Shown piece by piece: positions 1-8,622 of a stretch of 64,000 bases of DNA. A model generated the notes under the pieces. It worked only from the letters and a program-made list of their open reading frames with translations. It made no database searches and had not been told where the DNA came from. Each line of letters opens with the position of its first letter. Positions within the stretch are counted from its first letter, which is position 1. The position numbers and the translations under genes were made by a program. The DNA is from Hyalella azteca (lineage: Eukaryota; Arthropoda; Malacostraca; Amphipoda; Hyalellidae). The stretch lies in NCBI RefSeq assembly GCF_000764305.2, contig NW_025940926.1, forward strand, positions 62,001 through 126,000, given 5' to 3'.

Positions 1-625
1 CTGAGTTATATTTTTTAGATTTTTGCATAGTTTGGATTCAAAAATTTAGTTACATCGCATCAGTACACTACTGTCGCCTTCGCCGTGGTCTTAATATCCC
101 TTTAGTTACATCGCATCAGTACATTACTATCGTCCTCGTCATGGTCTTAATGTCCCTTTAGTTACATCGTATCAGTACACTACTGTCGCCTTCGCCGTGG
201 TCTTAATATCCCTTTAGTTACATCGCATCAGTACATTACTATCGTCCTCGTCATGGTCTTAATATCCCTTTCGTTACATCGCATCAGTACACTACTGTCG
301 CCTTCGCCGTGGTCTTAATATCCCTTTAGTTACATCGCATCAGTACACTACTATCGCCTTCGCCATGGTCTTAATATCCCTTTAGTTACAGCGCATCAGT
401 ACATTACTATCGCCCTAGTCACGGTCTTAATAACCCTTTAGTTACATCGCATCAGTACATTACTATCGCCTTCGCCATGGTCTTCATACCTCATTAGTTA
501 CATCGCCTCAGTACACTACTATCGCCTTCGGCATGGTCTTAATATCCCTTGAGTCACATCGCACGTTCATCAGTACATTACTATCGGCCGCCTTCGTCAT
601 GACATTAATATTCCTTCAAGCTGAG
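1..625. repeat. Minisatellite, about 56-bp unit, at left edge
   Basis: From about 45 to 625 a unit of about 56 bp is repeated roughly ten times, each containing TTAGTTACATCGCATCAGTA and ending in a GGTCTTAATATCCC-like stretch. Two variants alternate in the first copies (one with CTGTCGCCTTCGCCGTGG, the other with CTATCGTCCTCGTCATGG), giving a 112-bp higher-order period; the last copies are more diverged. The first 25 bases resemble the end of the dispersed repeat seen at 31252-31400. Confidence 0.9.
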
Positions 626-1490
626 TGATGAGGAAGAGAGGTGTACTGAGACTTGGTCTCAGCAAACCTGCTTCTCTTCAAATTAAAATATCAGCTAAAG
701 AAGAAGAAAATTCTACTAAGAATGAACCTTCTCCAGTTGCTCTAGACGGTTAACAAATTTTCCAACTACACTAAACCTTGATTTTATTTTGGTATGCTGA
801 ATGGAATTTTGAGCTTCATCTAGACGGCATTTTGTTGTTTCAACATGCAGTCGTGGCGTTAGAAACTGAAATAAGTTGAAAATAAGATCACTTGATTGCT
901 TGAATCGCAAGTTTATCAAGAATTAGAAAGCAATGAAGGCAGGCATAATATTCACAATTTTTTATGCGAGAAAACGTTTCATAGTCCAGCTCCATCGTCA
1001 GTTCAAAACTTAAAACACAAGAACAAACAATTAGCAAAGTAAAATTCACATTGACCCATAAATTGTCAAATGAAAACAAATAAGATTGAGGTGAACATGA
1101 GCAGACAAACCTATCTTTTTACAATTTTCAGGGGATATGGACTGTAGGCGGTATGTAGACTAGGTTTTTTTAATATACTGGGATTCAGGGACTCTAAAAT
1201 TCGCAGGTCAGAAACCCCGGTTGTGGAGGCTAAAACTCTAAAATCCCTATCGGACACCGGACGTTGCATTGCTCGGCATGAACGCGTTCTGCTGAATGAG
1301 AAGGATGCGCAAGTATGTTTCTTGCTCTAAAATTTCGTCCTTCATGCTCCGCCAGCTTAGTGTAAAAATTACGATAAGTTATAGCGACACACGCAGATGC
1401 GCACTGGGCACAACTATACTGTTAAATTAGGGACGATCGTATAACAACAGGGAGTGTATCTTTATACATGAAAGAATAACTGTTTCTAAA
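626..1490. other. Unassigned non-coding DNA
   Basis: No open frame longer than about 60 codons, no recognisable protein motif and no clear repeat structure was seen here. Confidence 0.5.
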
Positions 1491-1495
1491 ATTAT

Positions 1496-1873
1496 TCACC
1501 AGTAATATATGAATTTTCGCATTTGGAGGTTTTCAGAAAACAAAACTTTCAAGGCGTTAGCCATAGTTTCCGAAGCGGGACCAAAGTAAGGAAATGAAAA
1601 ATAAACAGCTTTCCTATTGTCGAGTTCGGAAACAACCTCAGAATATTGTTTAGACAACAATTTTTTAATTTTAGAATACACCAATTACGACGAAAACCCA
1701 TTTAGTGAAAGGGTATTGCTTAAAAATTCAAATTCTGAGTGCATAGCATGAAATGTAGAAAACAAAACTTTCAAAGCGTTAACCATAGTTTCCGAAGCGG
1801 AACCAAAGTAAGGAAATGAAAAATAAACAGCATTCCTATTGTCGAGTTGGAGTCGGTTTTCTATGAATTTCAC
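1496..1873 (-). mobile_element. Penelope-like element fragments, two tandem pieces
   Basis: Two adjacent minus-strand open stretches encode near-identical peptides with VYFSFPYFGPASETM followed by NALKVLFS. A conserved PYFG...S segment after the reverse-transcriptase core and before the GIY-YIG endonuclease is typical of Penelope-like retroelements. The second copy continues into an EFEFLSNT-like stretch, also as in that family. The two copies lie about 200 bp apart, so the element was internally duplicated or inserted twice. Both are short and separated by stops, so this is a dead remnant. The family assignment is by motif memory and not by a search. Confidence 0.55.
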
Positions 1874-2482
1874 GTTTTCTATTAATTTTCCGAAAAAATC
1901 ATACGAACAAAATCTGCTTGTATTTCGGTTTCACATAAATGTGTGGAATTTCAGAAAGATCCGTTCGTAAATGTGGAAGTTGTTCTGGAGGGTAGACGCC
2001 CCCCATAAGAGGAGCTTCTGGGTGGTCAAAAAAATTTTTATTTATGGACGGATCACTTTGAAACTTGGTTCACCTATGTAAAACAGAATTCTAAGACTTT
2101 TTTGTTCGTGTAAATTTTTCGGAAAAATGAAAGAAAACGTGGAATTCTTAGAAAACGGCAAAAAAGGGGTACTATAGAATTCTATCTCCTCCTAGGATTT
2201 TGAAGCTACAACATCAAGACGCATATCGTTCAATGCGTAAGGACCATATCTATCTATTCTTCTTCGTTTCTTTCGAATTTTTGTGGATGGAGGAGCATTT
2301 TTTGCAAAATTTTCGAAAATTTTTCAATTTTCCCCCTTTTCCCCCGTTTTTTTCAGAATATTTTCAAAACTATAACGAAATTGAAAAAACGCATAGACCA
2401 ATCTCTAGATATTTTAATTGCAAATCGAATGGTGTATGTTTCATCGCTGTAGCTTCAAAACTCTAGGAGGAGTACTAGGTTC
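1871..2482. repeat. Two nested/adjacent foldback (inverted) repeats
   Basis: Inner pair: 1871-1977 is imperfectly complementary to 2038-2145 around a short loop near 2008 (for example TCCGAAAAAATCATACGAAC against TGTTCGTGTAAATTTTTCGG). Outer pair: 2186-2245 is complementary to 2420-2480 (CTCCTCCTAGGATTTTGAAG against CTTCAAAACTCTAGGAGGAG). No transposase lies between the arms. They look like foldback or MITE-type non-autonomous elements. Confidence 0.65.
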
Positions 2483-3373
2483 CAGTAACAATAAGTGCGA
2501 TTGTTCAGGTCCGGGACGCCTCGAAATCGGCATTCACGGTTGCAAGGATGCAAGACCAGACGATACTGGAGCTAAATCTCTGTCATGGATGGTGGGAGCG
2601 ACAGAGCGAGAACAATTCCTAACGACTGTTGCAGGGTTACTGGATCGGAGAGTGTGAAGACTAGCTATTTAAAGTGCACTGATGCATTTACTCCCTATGT
2701 TAAATGTTAAAGAACTCCACCAACCCTTATTCTTTCTCGATCTGTCGTTAACGCATAAATCAACGTACGGAGATGATTTTGGTATCGTTGGATAGGTCAG
2801 AATATCAGCTTTAAGATGAGATGAAAAACCGGAAAAGCCAAAATTATCGATTTTGGACCCAGACGCTCCCCTTAAGGGGACCTACTGGCTAAAAATCGAA
2901 AAATTTCATTTTTTTTTATTAATGCTTTCTAAAGCTGACTTTTAGACGCGTCTAACGATGTAATCGGCATGTGTGTGCGTGCGTTAGTTTTTTTTTATTG
3001 ATTTTAGTACGATTGGTTGATCTAGCCCACGTGGCTCAGACGGGCCAATTGCGCTACTCAGCTGTTGCGTCATTGCAGACCAATCGAGCTGGCATTTTTC
3101 AACGCCTTGCTTCAGCGGCCAATGAGAGATATCAGGGAGGAGCTCTGATTTTTTCGCATCCAATGGTGTAACAGCATGCCTGTGTGTGTGTTAGTTTGTA
3201 CGTAATCTGGGTTTTACTACGACGCGATCATTGGCCGCCGCGCCGAAGCATTGCTTCCTAGCCTCGCACCGGTCTCCGATATCGATCTGCAAGCGTCAGT
3301 TTCTTTTGAACTGTGCTGAGTGAAGGTGCTGCGAGTGTTTCTTTGTTTACAATTTAGATTCCTATAAGGTAAG
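2483..3373. other. Region upstream of the Mutator-like ORF
   Basis: Contains no recognisable gene. A short palindrome CCCCTTAAGGGG lies near 2874. 2820-2900 resembles 24770-24830 (a GAAAAGCCAAA stretch followed by a CCCCTTAA motif), so it probably belongs to a dispersed repeat. A 79-codon plus-strand frame ending at 2657 has no recognised similarity. Confidence 0.4.
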
Positions 3374-4271
3374 ATGCCGAAGAGGAAGAGGTGGAACTAC
3401 GGGTTTGGTGGGATTGTTCAATCTCGTGGAGGTGAACGAGAGCTGCCTGTTGAGCCGCCTGTAGAGCCGATCGTCAATTCCCTTGCACGTCGGCAACAAA
3501 TACTTGCCATTGCTCCAAGCATGCAGGATGCCGGTGTAAGTCAGGATAAGAAGGCCGGTCAAATGGTGCTACTTCCTATTGACTTCGTGGAGAAGATTTT
3601 GAGCTCCAAGTTGAAATGTTCCAAATGTGACAGCGTTTGTGTTGTTACCGTGAACGCAATTCAAGCGGAAGCTTCTTCGATTTCCACCAAATGCCAGGTT
3701 TGCGATGCGAAGCAACAATTGTATGAGGCTGAACATGCGAAGCAAATTGACGGTAGTGTGTCTCAATTCACTCTTCGCAATGTTTGCCTTGTATACTATT
3801 CACTAATGAATAGTGATGGCTTAGCCGGGTGCAGTCGGATCTGTGGTGCTCTGGCAACCGCTGGCTTCTCAAGCTATGCCTTCTCTGGGCATTGTGCCTT
3901 TCTCTTTAGAGAAATGGATAAGTTCTTTGCAATGAAGCAGACTGAGATGATATCTGCTCTGAAGCGAACTTATTCTGAGAATGGGACTTACAAGGAAGGC
4001 GACGAATTTCTCGACGTGGATGTAAGCTTTGACGGCACGTGGATGACACGTGGCCACAAGTCACACGTAGGTATCGGTTGTGTAATTGAACTTGAAACCG
4101 GCTTTGTGCTTGACTTTGAGGTCCTGTCAAACTTCTGCCAGAAATGCTTCTTGAAAGAGAAAGCCCTGTCCCCGGAGGAGTTTGCTTGCTGGAAGGAGAC
4201 GCATGTCAAGTGTAATAAAAACTTCGATGGCAAGGCTGGTGCTATGGAGCAGGAAGCTGCTACGAGACTTT
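3374..4271 (+). pseudogene. Mutator-like transposase-domain ORF, cut by assembly gap
   Basis: An open frame of about 299 codons starts at ATG 3374 with a basic MPKRKRWNYGFGG N-terminus and runs into the N at 4272. Two CxxC pairs (near residues 78-81 and 107-110) look like a zinc-binding knuckle. Further on, VDVSFDGTWMTRGHKSHVG followed by a VLDFEVLSNFCQKC stretch matches the invertebrate protein family annotated with a Mutator-like transposase domain: a DGTW catalytic-aspartate region, then the D(F/Y)EVLS..C..C motif. The C-terminal half of the transposase is absent, and across the N the sequence changes to an unrelated antisense Penelope fragment. It is either a truncated transposon or an assembly join. 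Terminal inverted repeats were not found. Confidence 0.6.
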
Positions 4272-4272
4272 N
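4272..4272. other. Assembly gap mark (single N)
   Basis: A single N interrupts the transposase ORF. The sequence on its two sides belongs to different element families, so the true distance and even adjacency are uncertain. Confidence 0.9.
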
Positions 4273-4274
4273 CT

Positions 4275-4580
4275 ATTATTGTATTTAATATAATTAACCA
4301 CCATGGTAAGTTTGCTGGACATGTGTTGGACATTAATGTAATAAAAGAAAAGGCCTGCATGAGAGGGATGCTTGAAAATTAAGAAAGTGTCATCGACATA
4401 TCGGTTGTAGAATAGTGGCTTAAAATCAAGAGGACAATTGGCCAGCCATGTAGCCTCTTGAAAGCACATGAAAATGTTATCAAACGTAGGGCTGAGAGGA
4501 AGACCCATTCCCAAAACCATCAATTTGTCTATAAAACATGCCAGCAAATACAAAAAAGAGAGGAACATTTGAAGATTGAC
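4275..4580 (-). mobile_element. Penelope-like reverse transcriptase fragment
   Basis: The minus strand encodes MGLPLSPTFDNIFMCF, then a TWL..CPLDFKPLFYNRYVDDTFLIF stretch and PSHAGLFFYYIN. This is the core of a Penelope-like reverse transcriptase, including the YVDD catalytic motif that carries the two metal-binding aspartates. About 100 codons survive before the reading frame meets the N at 4272. The upstream fingers domain and the downstream GIY-YIG endonuclease are missing, so it is a 5'- and 3'-truncated fragment. Confidence 0.75.
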
Positions 4581-4629
4581 GATTAAGTTAATAATTTCGT
4601 ATGAAACTGAAATTACAGAGATTTGCGGG

Positions 4630-5453
4630 TAATATTGGTCAGTAAAATATGAGAAACATAGGAAAAATAAATTAAGGAGATGAATCTTCTTGCGATGGAT
4701 AGTATAAGAAATATTTCGAAAGACGACTAAACTCTTCGGGGGACGCCTGTCGGTGGCCACCACTGCCGTGCATCGAATGGACTACCATGATCCCATCCCT
4801 CAAGAACGTAGCCTATAATACTTTTTGACTGTAACATTATCAGCCGCAGGCCACCAGACAGATCACATTCGTTGAATTAGATCAATCAGCTCTCAAGAAA
4901 ATAGCCTGACGTAGAATGGCCCAGCGTCGTCCGCCAATATAAAACGCGCAAAATTTTACACCACTCTGATGGAGCGCGCCGGAGCCGTCCGTATCTGTCC
5001 CGTGTGTCAAATCATCCTCCGGTCAAATGGGCGCAGCCGCAGGCCACAAATTTTACTCTTAAATGAACCCTGGGGCCAACGCCTATCTTCACCATGCATT
5101 AACTTTACTCAGCCTCGGAACTAGAAACCGCAGTCTACGCTTGAACTCCGTAATCCAGACAAGCGACACACTGCCGATAGACAATAGCGCCGGAGGTCTG
5201 CAGCCAATGCATAAGCAGTCTCGCTCATAAGCAGGCAGTTCCCCATCCGGCTGTACCTACTCCGGCCTAATCTCTTCTGGCCTAACCAATTCACGCTGTC
5301 CCGGTTCACAACCTTCATGCAACCAATGACTGGCTCTACCAGCACACTTGGACCGCCTTTCTGTCTTCTTGCAGCCAATGAGGTTAGGTTAGGTCCGCTC
5401 AGGTTTGTTTTGGGTGGAGAAAGGTTGCAGCTCGTATAGGTTAGGCCTGAAGA
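4630..5453. other. Unassigned sequence before gap
   Basis: No gene recognised. Some short frames exist on the minus strand but lack identifiable motifs. It ends at the N at 5454. Confidence 0.4.
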
Positions 5454-5454
5454 N
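5454..5454. other. Assembly gap mark (single N)
   Basis: Immediately to its right begins a 302-bp stretch that is an exact copy of 7573-7874. Confidence 0.9.
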
Positions 5455-5756
5455 TGTGCTTAACCACCCGGCCTCCTCGCCGATTCTGACCAGAAACTGA
5501 TGCACTGAGCTGGGATTGAACCCGCACCTCTCTGCGCCAATCCTGATACTCTGAACTTTAACCACTAGGCCACCCTGCCTAATTGCCTAATTGGGGGTGC
5601 ATGCAATGATGCAATTTGAAGGCCTTCCGAGAGTGCTATTTGTTAATGATGTGGCACTTACTGTGACTTAGTAGCCTACTTCATAAGGCAATGCCAGTTA
5701 TTGGGCTGCTGGAACACTTTAATGCACTCTTCAGTGAAGTTCAGTCTCTTGTAACT
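5455..5756. repeat. Exact 302-bp duplicate of 7573-7874, likely assembly artefact
   Basis: By eye every base from 5455 to 5756 matches 7573-7874. The copy begins directly after an N and ends directly at a mate-pair adapter, so redundancy introduced by gap filling is a better explanation than a recent genomic duplication. It includes the 5' two-thirds of the tRNA-derived SINE (minus strand, up to about 5579) and part of the 1-kb dispersed repeat. Confidence 0.85.
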
Positions 5757-5794
5757 CTGTCTCTTATACACATCTAGATGTGTATAAGAGACAG
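5757..5794. other. Nextera mate-pair junction adapter (contaminant)
   Basis: A perfect 38-bp palindrome made of CTGTCTCTTATACACATCT followed by its reverse complement AGATGTGTATAAGAGACAG. This is the Tn5 mosaic-end junction adapter used to circularise mate-pair libraries. It is not biological sequence; bases on its two sides were probably kilobases apart. Confidence 0.97.
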
Positions 5795-7047
5795 CCACCA
5801 GGCCGCGGATCAAATCCGACTTCCGGGCATCGTTAAATTACGTAATTTTACGTTCACCGCATCTGAGGTTAGGTTTCAGATAGCATAGTTCTGTTCCAAT
5901 ATTTATCGTTCTTCGACAAGTGGCTGTTCGACCGAGGGCTAGTTCGACCCACGGCCTAGATACGGACGGCTTGAAGTGTTGAAGGCTACGTTCCGGAAGG
6001 CAGGAAATTTCATGATGGTCCATTACATTTACATCCAGGGCAGTGGGCGTCTTCGGCAGGGGACCCCTATGAGCTAAAAGTTACGTAATTTAGCAAAGCT
6101 GCGGAAGTCACTCGTCGGACGATTGATTTTGGAACAGAACTATGCTTTCAGAAAGCTAACCCCGGATTTTGTGAGCTAAAAGTAACCGTCTGGTTACTGT
6201 CCTGTCTGGTAGTGCACAGCAGTATGGAGTATGCATGCAGTTCCACTGGCGAGCTGGGCTTGTTGGTCGCAGTCCGCAAGTTGCAGTATGAATTGCTAAA
6301 GTCTGGGTAGCCTATGATGGGCATGAACTTTATGAAGTGATGATTCGATGCAAGTCATGCAACAACGTTCAGTGGTGTTCCGATGACCGGTGGATAACCA
6401 TTCCACTCAGGGCTATTCGCTTCAGAATATGGTGTCGTAAAGCTCCTAATATATAAAGCAAGATGATGTCATGATGGGCTGGTTACCAACTTCAGGTTTA
6501 ATACGCGGCTGATTGGTGCCTGGTGAGGCTGGTGGCAGGCTGGAATTCTAAGAATGGAAGTTCACTTATTAAAAAGCTTTCCACCCAAGCTGAAAAGCTT
6601 TCCAGTTCCCACAGTGCTCTTCCAGGTGAATGACTAAAGTGACTATAAATGAAAAAGTGGATCAAAAGTGGACTATGGACAAAATGTTTCAATTTTATAC
6701 TAGTACATTAAATTTGAAAAAGAATTATTTAGATATCACTAGTTTGATAGATATTTTTTATTTGTCTTTTATTTAATGGATTTTTTAAAATTTTCCAGGC
6801 CTTTTGTTTGTAATGATCAAGTTTCAGTCAAGTATTTAGTTAACTAGTACTAGAGTACATATACGTACCATACTTGGGGGCATGGTGGCAATCCATAGGT
6901 TATTCAAAAGAACCTGTTCTTTTGTCATTTTGAACCGATCAACGCTTTTTTACGGACCGATCGTAAAACACACCTTCTGTGACCTTCACCGGCAAAAGCT
7001 TTTGCACTTCTGAAGAAAGTCAGCTGACAGCTACACTGGCCGTGGGG
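5795..7047. repeat. Copy 1 of ~1-kb dispersed repeat, between two adapters
   Basis: 6215-6535 is colinear with 18590-18945: shared landmarks are GCATGCAGTTCCACTGGCGA, CAACGTTCAGTGGTGTTCCG and AATATGGTGTCGTAAAGCTC. 5868-5905 is an inverted copy of 6128-6165 (GGAACAGAACTATGCT motif), and 5930-6000 matches 18520-18580 on the opposite strand. The piece is bounded by mate-pair adapters on both sides, so its placement is doubtful. Nothing coding was recognised. Confidence 0.6.
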
Positions 7048-7084
7048 CTGTCTCTTATACACATCTAGATGTGTATAAGAGACA
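7048..7084. other. Second Nextera mate-pair junction adapter (contaminant)
   Basis: 37 of the 38 adapter bases are present (CTGTCTCTTATACACATCT plus AGATGTGTATAAGAGACA); only the final G is lost. With the first copy it brackets 5795-7047. Confidence 0.96.
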
Positions 7085-7426
7085 CCTATCAACCAATCAC
7101 AGCTAGAAAGCAGATAACATTACAATTCCATTATCCAACCACAGCTGGAAAGCTGAAAGGGGCTAAAATCACAATCCCAGCAACCAATCACAGCTGGAAT
7201 TCTGAAAAGGGATAGGATATGTAAATAATGGACTGAAAGTGTAAAGTTCCTGGTCTTTCCAAGCTTTCAGGTCCTGCTTTCCAATATGCTATGTGTACTA
7301 GTTCATTTATTATCCCTCTAGAATTCCACACTGGCTGGTGGTCTTCCGGAAATATGCTACTGCTAGTAGGCGTTCCTTTCAGTTTCAGGGGCCGGCCTGC
7401 CAGGGCTAATTGGTGCAAAATTTTAG
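7085..7426. repeat. Dispersed-repeat segment with short internal copies
   Basis: Three copies of a short motif around CCAATCACAGCTGGAA lie at 7090-7205. From about 7340 the sequence is again colinear with copy 2 at 18950-19030 (GGTCTTCCGGAAATATGCTA against GGTCTTCTGGAAATATGCTA). It ends at the SINE insertion point. Confidence 0.6.
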
Positions 7427-7430
7427 TAAT

Positions 7431-7697
7431 AATAATATAATAATAATAATATAATAGCGGTTTCAGCGTTTATTAGGCCGTAGGCCTGTCGCCGATTCTT
7501 AACATCGCAGAAACATTCACAGCATTTTGCGGTCTCGAACTCGCAACTCACTGCTACAATTCTGCTGTGCACTGTGCTTAACCACCCGGCCTCCTCGCCG
7601 ATTCTGACCAGAAACTGATGCACTGAGCTGGGATTGAACCCGCACCTCTCTGCGCCAATCCTGATACTCTGAACTTTAACCACTAGGCCACCCTGCC
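7431..7697 (-). mobile_element. Dimeric tRNA-derived SINE, full copy
   Basis: On the minus strand the element starts near 7697 with GGCAGGGTGGCCTAGTGGTT, a tRNA-like A box, followed about 50 nt later by a B box (GGGTTCAATCCC). A second tRNA-like unit follows, with GGCCGGGTGGTTAAGCACAG and GCGAGTTCGAGACC. After it comes a unique stretch (GACAGGCCTACGGCCTAATA) and a (TAA)n-type tail at 7431-7460. Two successive Pol III head units make it a dimeric SINE. The related locus at 19020 lacks it and shows the uninterrupted target, with TAAT duplicated on both sides here. Confidence 0.85.
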
Positions 7698-8010
7698 TAA
7701 TTGCCTAATTGGGGGTGCATGCAATGATGCAATTTGAAGGCCTTCCGAGAGTGCTATTTGTTAATGATGTGGCACTTACTGTGACTTAGTAGCCTACTTC
7801 ATAAGGCAATGCCAGTTATTGGGCTGCTGGAACACTTTAATGCACTCTTCAGTGAAGTTCAGTCTCTTGTAACTTGTAAGTTCAACTAAGTTGTAAGCAA
7901 TCCCACTCCTTTGAGGCTATTGGAGGTTTGGACTTTGGAGCACAACAAGCGGGCTGTTGGCCTGTTGCTTCTGCTGGCGGCTGGCCTGCTCTCATTATGG
8001 CAGCGGCCAT
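7698..8010. repeat. Dispersed-repeat segment, right part
   Basis: Colinear with 19035-19215 (landmarks GAGAGTGCTATTTGTTAA and CATAAGGCAATGCCAGTTAT). The first 177 bases are also present in the exact duplicate ending at 5756. Beyond about 7900 the two copies diverge. Confidence 0.75.
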
Positions 8011-8622
8011 TGGCATTTGGCCTACCGTAGCATACCTTTATATTGGCCATTCACGCCATTGCGATCCTATTGCAACAAGCATGCATTCCTAATTACTAAT
8101 TAGGCCACCATGCTCCCAAATTACTTAGATATAGATACATGGTCATAGGTCATTTATTATGCATAGAGAATGCCACCATTTAGGTAGGTATGCCATTTAT
8201 TTATGGAACACTAATTTATAAAATATTAAATTATGAACAAGATGCAACAACTAGTAGGCTAGATGAAACTCTCAACACTGTGAAACTTTTATTGAAAGTT
8301 TAAAATGTAGGAGCTCAATCATTCACATATAAAATAAAGGTAAAGAAGCATAAGTAAAATATTTCATGCACCTATCCTATTTAATGGAAAAAAAATATTT
8401 CAAAAGAGTCATGACTTAATTGACTTTGACTGGAAATCCTTACTTCAAAGTTCAAACAACAATGAACAAATAAACATGAACTATAAACAGTGATAATTAT
8501 GTAATTTAATGCACATTCCACTTATTTATTATATGCATGTTTCAAGAATTAAAAAAAGCCTTATTCACAAGTGTTACAGGTTTTCCATAGATAATCAGAA
8601 CAAATTCAACTTTGAGCCAATA
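8011..8622. other. AT-rich flank upstream of RED
   Basis: No ORF or repeat recognised. It should contain the RED promoter and 5' UTR, but no core promoter motif could be assigned with confidence. Confidence 0.4.

Noticed and set aside
45..620. CRISPR-like direct repeats
   Set aside because: There are no unique spacers of constant length, the host is eukaryotic, and the units are contiguous.
5757..7084. The 38-bp palindrome as a natural transposon end or regulatory site
   Set aside because: It is identical to the commercial Tn5 mosaic-end junction adapter and occurs at contig-quality breakpoints.
7431..7697. A genuine tRNA gene on the minus strand
   Set aside because: The A and B boxes are present but two heads lie in tandem with a shared 3' tail and dispersed copies, so it is a SINE; acceptor-stem pairing was not convincing.
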